DNA of 64,000 nt from Fibrobacterota bacterium (GTDB lineage Bacteria; Fibrobacterota; Fibrobacteria; UBA11236), in the NCBI GenBank assembly GCA_019509785.1, contig JAEKLQ010000025.1, positions 62,001 to 126,000 of the forward strand, read 5' to 3'. A model generated the notes under the pieces. It searched no databases, was not told where the DNA came from, and saw only the letters and a list, made by a program, of their open reading frames with translations. The translations under genes were made by a program, and so were the position numbers. Of the stretch, positions 52,438-60,206 are shown piece after piece. Position 1 is the stretch's first letter, and each line of letters starts with the position of its first letter.

Positions 52438-53223
52438 CTAATCCCAAGCCTCATTCATCTGCAATGGGTGATTCCGGAACGAAACGACCGGCCGTGGTAT
52501 CGCCGTGGCCGGCGAGGGCGGATTAACGCGCTCCCGCCAGCCGTCGGGCACGTAATAGACGGGTCCGCAGGGCCGCCGGGTTTCGCGGATGACCCAGAGC
52601 AGGGAATCGCCGGCAGCCGAATCCTTGCGGAACCGGTAGGTAAGCGCCGCTTCCCCGTTCTTGCGGAAGATCATCCCGTAACCATAACCCGTATCGATCT
52701 TATCCGAGTTGATGATGATCCAGGCGGTGTCGAGGTCGAGCGCCCCATTCCGGAACGGCGCCACGAAACCGACGCGGCTGGAGCCGTCCGGGGGAATCAA
52801 CCCGTTCAAGGGGACGTTCTCCAGGGCCGAACGACGTACTTCGGCGAGATCGCGGTAACGCGAATGGTACAGGACGTAAAGCGCGGAGGGGAATTCCAAG
52901 GAATCCGCCTCCGAAGGCACGCGCGGATCGAGGCTGAACTCCAGGATGCCTTGATAGCCTTCCGCGTCGGCGAGGCGGTTGTAAACCTCTTCCCCGACCC
53001 GCACCTTGCCCGAGCTGTCCGCCCACATGAAGACCTGGAACCATCGGCCGGGCTGCTCGACGCCGTTCACGGATTCGAACTGGGTGAATTCGGTACAGGT
53101 CGAGACGAAAGAATCGGGCTCCAGGTAGTTCGCCCCCGGGATCGGGATCGGCGCGCCCCCGGTATCCAAGAAGCATGCGGACAGGAGTCCCGCCGCCGCG
53201 GCGAGCGGGAGCCGCAGACCCAT
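52438..53223 (-). CDS. Lipoprotein coupled to purB
   Basis: From ATG 53223 the protein has 261 residues with lipobox LLSAC (Cys17). The mature part has conserved-looking strands (FQVFMWADSSGKVRVGEEVY, DLDTAWIIINSDKIDTGYGY) and two Cys (RRPCGPVYY). It shares no recognised family. The start codon overlaps the purB stop by one base (TGATG), so its synthesis depends on purB translation. Confidence 0.75.
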   Translation of the reverse strand: MGLRLPLAAAAGLLSACFLDTGGAPIPIPGANYLEPDSFVSTCTEFTQFESVNGVEQPGRWFQVFMWADSSGKVRVGEEVYNRLADAEGYQGILEFSLDPRVPSEADSLEFPSALYVLYHSRYRDLAEVRRSALENVPLNGLIPPDGSSRVGFVAPFRNGALDLDTAWIIINSDKIDTGYGYGMIFRKNGEAALTYRFRKDSAAGDSLLWVIRETRRPCGPVYYVPDGWRERVNPPSPATAIPRPVVSFRNHPLQMNEAWD

Positions 53224-54662
53224 CAAACCCGCAACTCCTCCTGATCCAGATCTTTCCAGTCGGCATGCTTCGCCAGAACCGGCTCCACCTCTTGCGCCAG
53301 GAATTCCCGGGTGATTTCCGGCGAACGGCCCACGTACTTGGCGGCGTCCAGAACCTCGCCCAAGACGTTCGCGTCCATCCCGAATTGCGGATCCTTCGCT
53401 ATGCGTTCCATCAGATCGTTGTCCAGGCCCTCTTGCTTCACGCGTTTGGCCGCCGCCAGGGAGTGCTTGCGGATGGCCTCGTGCAGCTCTTGGCGATCGC
53501 CGCCCCGCTTCACCCCGGCCATCATGATGTTCTCCGTAGCCATGAAGGGGAGCTCGGCCATGACGTGGCGTTCGATCATTTTCGGATAGACCACCAGGCC
53601 CTGGCATACGTTCTCGGCCAGGATGAGCATGGCGTCCATCGCCAGGAAGGCCTGGGGCACCGCCAAACGCTTGTTGGCGGAATCGTCCAAGGTGCGTTCG
53701 AACCATTGCGTCGAAGCCGTGAACTCCGCGCTGGGCAGCATGGCCTGCACGAAGCGGGACAACGATCCGATGCGCTCGGCGCGCATGGGATTGCGCTTGT
53801 AGGCCATGGCGCTGGATCCGATCTGATCGGCCTCGAAGGGTTCTTCGATTTCCTTCAGGTGCTGCAACAGGCGCAGGTCGGTGGAGAACTTGGCCAGGCT
53901 CTGGGCCAGGCTGGAGAGCACGGCGAGCACGCGGCTGTCGAGCTTGCGCGTGTATGTCTGGCCGGAAACGGCGAGGCTGCGGGCGAAACCCGCTTTCTTG
54001 GTCACCGCGGCGTCGAGCGCCTTGACCTTGGCATGATCGCCGTCGAAGAGCTCCAGGAAGCTGGCCTGGGTGCCGGTGGTGCCCTTCACGCCCAGGAAGG
54101 GGAGGTTCGCTTCCACGAAAACGAGTTCCTCCAGATCGAGCAGGAGATCCTGGATCCACAGGGTGGCGCGCTTGCCCACCGTGGTCAACTGGGCGGGCTG
54201 GAAATGGGTGAAGGCCAAGGTAGGCATGCCTTGGTATTGGCGGGCGAAACCGGCGAGGGCGGAGACCACGCGTAAGGTTCGGCGGCGCACCAGGTCCAGG
54301 CCGGCGCGCATCTGGATCAAATCGGTGTTATCGGTGACGTAGGCGGAAGTGGCGCCCAGATGGATGATGCCCGCGGCCGTCTTCGCCTGCAGCCCGAAAG
54401 CATGCACGTGGGCCATGACGTCGTGGCGTACGGCCTTCTCCCGCTTTTCCGCCTCGGCGAAATTGATGTCCGTCTCGAAGGCCTTGAGTTCGGCGATCTG
54501 GGCTTCGCTGATGGGCAAACCCAACTCCCGTTCCGCCTCGGCCAGCCATATCCACAGCCGCCTCCAGGTCTGATGCTTGAATTGGGGCGAGAACAGGAAA
54601 CCCATGCGCGCGGAGGCGTAGCGTTTGCTGAGGGGATTTTCGTACTGGCGGCTGTCGGTCAT
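53223..54662 (-). CDS. purB: Adenylosuccinate lyase
   Basis: The 479-residue protein has the fumarase/aspartase superfamily signature GSSAMAYKRNPMRAERI (near 285-300) and the catalytic-loop THFQPAQLTTVGKR. Its length matches the long PurB branch found in animals and some bacteria. It acts twice in purine synthesis, releasing fumarate from SAICAR and adenylosuccinate. The ATG at 54662 is preferred because a Bacteroidota-type promoter lies directly upstream. It heads a unit with the downstream lipoprotein gene. Confidence 0.95.
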   Translation of the reverse strand: MTDSRQYENPLSKRYASARMGFLFSPQFKHQTWRRLWIWLAEAERELGLPISEAQIAELKAFETDINFAEAEKREKAVRHDVMAHVHAFGLQAKTAAGIIHLGATSAYVTDNTDLIQMRAGLDLVRRRTLRVVSALAGFARQYQGMPTLAFTHFQPAQLTTVGKRATLWIQDLLLDLEELVFVEANLPFLGVKGTTGTQASFLELFDGDHAKVKALDAAVTKKAGFARSLAVSGQTYTRKLDSRVLAVLSSLAQSLAKFSTDLRLLQHLKEIEEPFEADQIGSSAMAYKRNPMRAERIGSLSRFVQAMLPSAEFTASTQWFERTLDDSANKRLAVPQAFLAMDAMLILAENVCQGLVVYPKMIERHVMAELPFMATENIMMAGVKRGGDRQELHEAIRKHSLAAAKRVKQEGLDNDLMERIAKDPQFGMDANVLGEVLDAAKYVGRSPEITREFLAQEVEPVLAKHADWKDLDQEELRV

Positions 54663-54668
54663 GGGGGC

Positions 54669-54700
54669 CAAAGGTAGCTCCGGGGCGGGGGTCGATCAAA
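54669..54700 (-). promoter_or_regulatory. Bacteroidota-type promoter of purB
   Basis: On the leftward strand TTTG (54700-54697), a 20-base spacer and TACCTTTG (54676-54669) match the consensus TTTG-N19-21-TAnnTTTG exactly. The box ends six bases before the purB ATG, so the transcript should be leaderless or nearly so. Confidence 0.65.
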
Positions 54701-54719
54701 CGGGGTGGCTCGAAGTGTT

Positions 54720-54727
54720 TAATTTTC
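54720..54727 (+). promoter_or_regulatory. TAnnTTT-type box adjacent to the cyclotransferase-like gene
   Basis: TAATTTTC ends six bases before the ATG at 54734. It is divergent from the purB promoter in a 71-base gap, and no ribosome site is visible. Confidence 0.45.
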
Positions 54728-54733
54728 CCGCTC

Positions 54734-55207
54734 ATGACGGTCCCTCCCGCGTCCCGGCTTTTCTTCACTTATGGAACCCTGATGCTCACCACCGGAATCG
54801 CCGCCGTGGACGATGCGATGCGCAAAGCGGGGACCTCCCTCGGGCGCGGCCACGTGCATGGGCATCTTTATGATCTGGGGGATTACCCGGGCGCGGTGAC
54901 GGCGACGCCGGGCGATGGCGCCGGCGAGGATGGGCCGAAGGTGTGGGGGCATCTGCTCCGCCTGGACGATCCGGATGCGTTGTTTTCCGTTCTCGATCCG
55001 TACGAAGGGTTCGATGCCGGGAATCGGGCCGCTTCCGAATTCGTGCGGGATCGGGCGACCGTGGTTTTGACCGCGACAGGAGCATATTATGACGCGCAGA
55101 TCTACTGGTACAACTTCACCGTGGCCGGGCGCGCGCTTATCGGGTCGGGGGATTATCTGGCGCATTGGGCCGCGAAGGGCAGGCCGCGCCAGGCGCGCAT
55201 CCCCTAG
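54734..55207 (+). CDS. Gamma-glutamylcyclotransferase-like (AIG2) protein
   Basis: The 157-residue protein shows the GGCT fold: FFTYGTLMLTTG at the N-terminus, the glycine-containing GHLYDLGDYPGAV strand, and LDPYEGFD with the conserved acidic residue. C-terminal YWYNFTVAG completes the barrel. Such enzymes cyclise gamma-glutamyl amines or peptides; the small bacterial members are mostly uncharacterised. Confidence 0.85.
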   Translation: MTVPPASRLFFTYGTLMLTTGIAAVDDAMRKAGTSLGRGHVHGHLYDLGDYPGAVTATPGDGAGEDGPKVWGHLLRLDDPDALFSVLDPYEGFDAGNRAASEFVRDRATVVLTATGAYYDAQIYWYNFTVAGRALIGSGDYLAHWAAKGRPRQARIP

Positions 55208-55238
55208 CGGTTACGGGAGATCGCTTCGGCTTCGTCGC

Positions 55239-55838
55239 ATGGACATGGGGATCGGAAAAGCATTGTTCATCTCCCTCGCCTCCCTACTGGCCGGATGCGG
55301 ATACCACCGGGATCCTTGCGCCTCTAAGGGGTTATTCGATGAAGGCCCTTGCTACACCCAGAGCGAGCAGGGATATCGCGACATCGTGTGGATCGATTCG
55401 GCAGGCGCCCGCCACGCGATCGATCCCGCCGGCTACGTCAGCGAACTATCCGGATACCAATCCGATGGGTCCCATTCGGAAAGCCGGTTTGGCTTCTTTC
55501 TCGATCCCGCCGTCCGATCCGATGGTTGCAGGCTGGCGATTACCTACCACGATTCCGGGTCGTGGGCCACCGGGAAGGATACCGTCCGCGCGGGCGGCGT
55601 GCGGCTCCAGGGGTATCGCCCCGACGGCTATCCGCCTTGGAAGCCCGACGATGCCTGCGGTCGGATCGAGTTCCCGGATGGCATGGAGTGGATGGTCAAA
55701 ACCAACAGCGAATCCTTTGCCGACGTCGAAGGCTCCGGGCACGGCCAGGACGAAACCTACAGAATGGGTATCCGCTGGGGACGCGAGCGCATGGAGGCGA
55801 CCTATCATACCCGTTACTGGACGGTATTGACCCCCTAG
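55239..55838 (+). CDS. Lipoprotein, unknown function
   Basis: The 199-residue protein has a signal peptide with lipobox LLAGC (Cys20), then a Cys-containing, Asp/Gly-rich mature part (DPCASKGLFDEGPC, DIVWIDSAGARHAIDPAGYV, WGRERMEATYHTRYW). GGGAG lies upstream of the ATG. It follows the GGCT-like gene by 31 bases. No homology is recognised. Confidence 0.68.
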   Translation: MDMGIGKALFISLASLLAGCGYHRDPCASKGLFDEGPCYTQSEQGYRDIVWIDSAGARHAIDPAGYVSELSGYQSDGSHSESRFGFFLDPAVRSDGCRLAITYHDSGSWATGKDTVRAGGVRLQGYRPDGYPPWKPDDACGRIEFPDGMEWMVKTNSESFADVEGSGHGQDETYRMGIRWGRERMEATYHTRYWTVLTP

Positions 55839-55848
55839 ACGCGCGAAA

Positions 55849-55875
55849 GCCCGGGGGCGCTCAGGACCCCCGGGC
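55849..55875. terminator. GC-rich hairpin between convergent genes
   Basis: A 9-bp perfect stem (GCCCGGGGG/CCCCCGGGC) with a 9-base loop lies in the gap between the rightward lipoprotein gene and the leftward AhpD-like gene. It has no T run but could end transcription in both directions. Confidence 0.4.
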
Positions 55876-55952
55876 CCCGCGGCCTCCGCGGCCCCTGCCG
55901 CATCGCCGCTTGGCGTAACCGGAATGTTACCTTGGTTATGGCATTCCGGGCC

Positions 55953-56915
55953 TTACTTGGCCGTCTTTTTGGCGGAGGCAGAAGCCTGGGCGCCTTTCAC
56001 GAGGCGGGCGATGTCGGCCTTGAACTGGGTTTCATCCACGCGCATCCCGTTCAAAAGGGTGCTCATCTCGCGGGTGAAGGCGGCCATGCCGATGGCTTCG
56101 GACAATTCCTCTTCGGTCGCGCCGTTGAGCTTGGCGAACTCGGTATGCGCGATGATGCAGTACTTGCACGGGATTTGCGCGGCCACCGCCAAGCCCACCA
56201 ACTCCTTGTCCTTGCCCTTGAGATCGGTTCCGGGATTGAGCTGCACGTCCTTGAACAGGCGCCAGGCGCCGGCGCGGCCTTGATCCGGGAACTTGCGCAG
56301 GAACTCGGGAGCCAGCCCCAAGGTACGGCTGATGTCCTGGAGGGCGCTGGCGCCATCGGTCACCGCTACGGCCTTCCCGCTTTGTCCCGACGATCCTTTC
56401 TTCGCGTTGGCCACGATCTTGGCGATCTCGGAGCGGAACTTGCCCTCGTCCATCTGGTTCCCGTTCAAGACCGTGCTCCAATGCCGGGTGATGGCCGCCA
56501 TGGAGACCGCTTCGCCCAGCTCGGCGTCGCAGGCCCCGTTGAGCTTGGCGAATTCGCTATGGGCCTCGATGCAATAGCGGCAGGGGATTTGCGCCGCCAC
56601 TCCCAAGCCGATCAACTCCTTCTCTTTGCCCGAAAGGGCGGTCTTGGGGTTCATCTGCAATCCTTTCATCTCCTCCCATACGCCGGGCAGGGCTTCGGCG
56701 GGGAAGGCCTCGAAGAATTGGGGCACGAAACCCAGGGTCTTCTGGATATCGGCGGTCGTGGCGGAATAGGGCGAATCCGGGGCATCTTTCGATGCGGGGG
56801 CCTCGGCGCCGCGGGCGATGCCGGCGAAGGCGCCCAGGGCCATGGCGGTCGAAGCAGCGACGGCCAAGAGGGTCGCGCGCAGGGTTTTGTTCTGGGGGAT
56901 TATTTGCTTGAGCAT
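55953..56915 (-). CDS. Exported protein with two AhpD/CMD domains
   Basis: The 320-residue protein has a signal peptide (to about residue 36). Two copies of a carboxymuconolactone-decarboxylase/AhpD-like domain follow, each with the redox motif C-x2-C-x3-H: C112/C115/H119 (CRYCIEAH) and C250/C253/H257 (CKYCIIAH). The copies also share GLGVAAQIPC-type helices, so they arose by duplication. AhpD proteins reduce peroxidase partners through the Cys pair; a periplasmic, duplicated form suggests oxidative defence outside the cytosol. GAGGAGA precedes the ATG. Its promoter carries the 57001-57036 repeats. Confidence 0.85.
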   Translation of the reverse strand: MLKQIIPQNKTLRATLLAVAASTAMALGAFAGIARGAEAPASKDAPDSPYSATTADIQKTLGFVPQFFEAFPAEALPGVWEEMKGLQMNPKTALSGKEKELIGLGVAAQIPCRYCIEAHSEFAKLNGACDAELGEAVSMAAITRHWSTVLNGNQMDEGKFRSEIAKIVANAKKGSSGQSGKAVAVTDGASALQDISRTLGLAPEFLRKFPDQGRAGAWRLFKDVQLNPGTDLKGKDKELVGLAVAAQIPCKYCIIAHTEFAKLNGATEEELSEAIGMAAFTREMSTLLNGMRVDETQFKADIARLVKGAQASASAKKTAK

Positions 56916-56988
56916 GGGAAGTCTCCTCGTTTTCCGTTCCGTCCCCCGGTGCCGGACCGCGAAGCGCGGCGCGTCCAGGTGACAAAGG

Positions 56989-56996
56989 GAAAATTA
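56989..56996 (-). promoter_or_regulatory. TAnnTTT-type -10 box of the AhpD-like gene
   Basis: TAATTTTC on the leftward strand, four bases downstream of the triple repeat. It predicts a transcript start near 56982 and a leader of about 65 bases with a ribosome site. Confidence 0.5.
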
Positions 56997-57000
56997 CGGG

Positions 57001-57036
57001 ACCCCCGTGTGAAGCCCCGTGTGAGGGCATGTGTGA
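57001..57036 (-). promoter_or_regulatory. Three 12-bp direct repeats, probable activator-binding sites
   Basis: Read leftward, three consecutive 12-base units each begin TCACAC; two of them continue with GGGG. The period is exactly 12. They lie between the stop of the SARP/BTAD regulator gene and the -10 box of the AhpD-like gene, covering the -35 region. Confidence 0.6.
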
Positions 57037-57054
57037 GAGGGAAAAGACCGGAAA

Positions 57055-60000
57055 TCAGGCGGAAGGAGCGGTTGCGAGGCCCAAGCCATCGGCCAATTCC
57101 CCGGCCAATCGGCGCACGCGCAAGGGGAGCACGCGGGTCGCGGCGAGGGCGGGCTCGAGTTCGCGCCAGCATTGTTCGGCCTCGGGCTTGCGCCCTTGGG
57201 ACAAGGCGGAAAGGCCGAGCAGGCAACGGGCCCATACCGGTTCGGTTGCACGGAGCAGGGGTTCGCAACGGGCGATGGCTTCGGCGCAACGTTCGGCGAT
57301 AAGGCCATGCTCGCCGGCGCGACATTCGCGTTCGGCTCGCATCAACTGCATATACGCGGGCATGACCTTGACGTTGTCGGCGCGTAGCAGGGCCAGGGTG
57401 GCATCGAAGAGCGCCTCAGCGCCGGTATCCCCCATTTGTAGGCGGGCCAGCGCTTCCAGGGCCTGGCCGAAATGCCGGTCCGCGGAATGCCGCACTACAT
57501 CGTCCAATGCGTGAATCTCACGGACATGGGCCAACGCTTCCAAGGGATTTCCCTCCTCGAGTTCGAGCCTGGCAAGGTCACAGAGTATCTGGAACTCGAA
57601 TTGAGGAAGCTCTTTTTCCCGCATCAGGATGCGGGCCAAGCGCAAGTGGGCGCGCGCCTCGTCCAGCCGCCCATCGCGGTGCGCGAGCCAACCGAGCCCC
57701 GTGCGCGTATCCGCTTCCTCCAGTTTGTGCTGGCGGCAAATGGACTCGGAGTGCGATAACAAGGCCCGCGCTTTGGGAATCTCTTGATCGGTGGCCAAAA
57801 GGCAAAGCGCCATGCCTGACAAGCTGAAGGCGCGGGCCAGGGGATCTTCGATTTGCGCGGCCCCCTCCTCAATATCCAGAACCACCAATCCGCGCAAGAC
57901 GCTGGGATCCGGCCCGGTGAATTGGATTACCGAAAGCGCATATATGGCGGCCAAGCGCGTTTCCTCCTGACCCGCGGCCTTGGCCCTGGCTGCCAAACGC
58001 GCCAAGCGAAATTCGATTCCCGCGGGATAATCCGGCTGGTTATGGCCGGCACGGTTGGCGAGGAGGCAAAATTCGCGGCATAGGGCCCAATGACCGCCTA
58101 TACGCTCGAGATGATCAATCCCGCGCTCAATGAAGTCCACCATGGACGGGAATGCCCGAAGGCGGAAGCAATGGGTCCCGGCCTCAAAGCAGGCCTCGGC
58201 CGCCAGGGTCCAGCGTTCGCCGGCCTCGGCGTGCGCGGCGACTTCTTCCCAGCCGCGCCTCAAGGCGGGATGCGATCGTAACGTCTCGGCTACGTGGGCG
58301 CGCATGCGCGCCCGGCGCGGGGCCGACAGGGTCTCCTGCGCCCGCAGCCGGATCAGGTCGTGGCCGAAGAGGTATTCCATGCCGGCCTCCCCTTCCATCA
58401 CCCGCATCAGGCCCTGTCCTTCCAGGCGCTCCAAGGCGGCCAACAGGGTATGCACCGGCATTTCCAAAAGCGATTCCAGCAAGGCGGGCGGAGCGCCGCG
58501 GCCCAGGAGCGAGGCCCATTGCAGCACCAGGCGGCCGTCCTCGCCGGCCAGGCGGATGCGTTCGTCCAGCATGGCTTCGAGGCTGGCCCGCGGCCCCGCG
58601 CCCGTGTCCATGGCCAGAGCGAGCGAAGCCAGGGGATGCCCCGCGCTGCGCGCGAAGACCTCGCCGGGATCGCGATCGGAGCCGGCGGACTTGAGCAGGG
58701 AGGCGGTGCCCGCGGCGTCCAAAGGGCCCACCGGCCAGGTCTCGCAAAGGTTTTCCCGCTGCGCCAGGCGCAGGAACGGTTCGATGGGAGGATGGGCCGG
58801 GGCGGCGACGTTGCGCATGCCCGCCAAGGCCAGGCGGAACGGGCATTCGGCGTCGCGCAGGAGGTATTGCAGCAAGGCCACGGAGGCGCCGTCCAGCCAA
58901 TGCACGTCGTCGAGGACCAGGGCCAAGGGCGCTTCGGCGGCCAGGGCCGCGAGCCAGGCGCGCATGGCTTCGAAGAGGGCGGACTGATCGGAATGGCCTT
59001 TATCCGGGCTCCCGGAAGGCCTGACCAGGGGGCATTCGGCCGATCCCGCCGGCAGGCCGCGCGCGGCATCGATCCAAGGGCCCAGGGCCCGATCGCTTTC
59101 GGCCTCGAAGGCGCGGCCTTGCAGAACGCGCCAGCCCCGCGCCGCCAAGGCATCGCCCATCTCTTCCAGCAGACGCGTCTTGCCGATTCCCGGCTCGCCT
59201 ACCAGCAAGCGCAGGCGCCGGTCCGGCGTCGCGGCCAGCAGCGCGGCGAAGCGCGCGAGCTCGGAGGCGCGGCCGGCGATGGGCGGGCGCACGGTAACCG
59301 GGACGTTAACAGGGCGGATGATGGTCGCCCCGGGCGCGGGGGCGGGCTGCGATCCGGGCGCGGCGGGTCCGGAATTCCCCAACGGGCCGATGGCGACGCG
59401 CGCCTTCTCCAAGGCGGGGCCGGGAACGGATCCGTTCCGGCGCAGCATCTGCGCGCAACGTTCGTAATGGGCCAGCGCCTCGCGCTTGCGGCCCAGGGCG
59501 ATGAGGGATTCCACGATGGCGATATGGGGGCGCTCGTCCAAGGGATCTTGTTGCACCCACACGTGGGCCAGGCGCAGCCTGGCTTCGGGAAGGCCGGCAT
59601 GGCGGCGCAAGGCCTCCGCGAAAACGGCGGCCCGCGCCTGGGTCAAGGACTTCTCCTCCCCCAAGCGCCAGCTTTCGAAGCGGATGGCATCGTTCAGATC
59701 GAGATCGGCCAGGAAGGGGCCGGTAAGCTGGGCCACCGCGCTTTCCAAGACGGCGGTTTCGGCCTGGTCGGGGGCGCGGGCCAGGTCCCGCAAGCGCCGC
59801 GCATCCACCTCCCAACCGCCGGGCTCCACCCATAAGGCGTCGTCCTCGGCGATCAGGCGCGCCGCGCCTCCGGAGTCGAGCACGGTCTTGAGGCGCGACA
59901 GGCACCAGCGCAAGGCCCCGCGCGGATCGGGCGAGTTCTCCCAGAGCAACTCGCAAAGGCGGGCCCGCTGCAAGGGCCTTTCCGCCGTGGCCAGGCAAGC

Positions 60001-60090
60001 CAACAGTGCCCGGGCTTGTCGCGAAGCCGGCAGCCCCAGGGGATCGTCCCCCAGCCAGGCGCGGAGACCTCCGAAAGTCTGGATGCGCAA
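57055..60090 (-). CDS. SARP/BTAD-type ATPase transcriptional regulator
   Basis: The 1011-residue protein starts with an OmpR-type winged helix (about 1-95: IQTFGGLRAWLGD, LWENSPDPRGALRWCLSRLK). A bacterial transcriptional activation domain follows (about 96-235). The ATPase part has Walker A GEPGIGKT (298-305) and LVLDDVHWLDGASVALL. The C-terminal 450 residues are TPR-like helices, a sensor-type array. This is the large AfsR/MalT-like activator layout, unusual outside Actinobacteria. The only standard start is TTG at 60090; an AGGAG further upstream is better placed for an ATC codon, so the true N-terminus is uncertain. It probably controls the adjacent AhpD-like gene. Confidence 0.88.
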   Translation of the reverse strand: MRIQTFGGLRAWLGDDPLGLPASRQARALLACLATAERPLQRARLCELLWENSPDPRGALRWCLSRLKTVLDSGGAARLIAEDDALWVEPGGWEVDARRLRDLARAPDQAETAVLESAVAQLTGPFLADLDLNDAIRFESWRLGEEKSLTQARAAVFAEALRRHAGLPEARLRLAHVWVQQDPLDERPHIAIVESLIALGRKREALAHYERCAQMLRRNGSVPGPALEKARVAIGPLGNSGPAAPGSQPAPAPGATIIRPVNVPVTVRPPIAGRASELARFAALLAATPDRRLRLLVGEPGIGKTRLLEEMGDALAARGWRVLQGRAFEAESDRALGPWIDAARGLPAGSAECPLVRPSGSPDKGHSDQSALFEAMRAWLAALAAEAPLALVLDDVHWLDGASVALLQYLLRDAECPFRLALAGMRNVAAPAHPPIEPFLRLAQRENLCETWPVGPLDAAGTASLLKSAGSDRDPGEVFARSAGHPLASLALAMDTGAGPRASLEAMLDERIRLAGEDGRLVLQWASLLGRGAPPALLESLLEMPVHTLLAALERLEGQGLMRVMEGEAGMEYLFGHDLIRLRAQETLSAPRRARMRAHVAETLRSHPALRRGWEEVAAHAEAGERWTLAAEACFEAGTHCFRLRAFPSMVDFIERGIDHLERIGGHWALCREFCLLANRAGHNQPDYPAGIEFRLARLAARAKAAGQEETRLAAIYALSVIQFTGPDPSVLRGLVVLDIEEGAAQIEDPLARAFSLSGMALCLLATDQEIPKARALLSHSESICRQHKLEEADTRTGLGWLAHRDGRLDEARAHLRLARILMREKELPQFEFQILCDLARLELEEGNPLEALAHVREIHALDDVVRHSADRHFGQALEALARLQMGDTGAEALFDATLALLRADNVKVMPAYMQLMRAERECRAGEHGLIAERCAEAIARCEPLLRATEPVWARCLLGLSALSQGRKPEAEQCWRELEPALAATRVLPLRVRRLAGELADGLGLATAPSA

Positions 60091-60206
60091 TTGGGGTTGG
60101 ATGATATTTTCTCCTGGACCGGCACGTTGCCGCGGAGGAAAACTAATATCCCGCGGGCCGCGAAAGGGCGGTGGGATTTCCGCCCCCGAAAAAGCATCTT
60201 AAAGCT

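Noticed and set aside
55932-57302. 456-codon rightward frame over the AhpD-like gene and the repeats
   Set aside because: It runs antisense to a gene with duplicated CxxC motifs, crosses an obvious promoter region and encodes Arg/Gly-rich low-complexity sequence.
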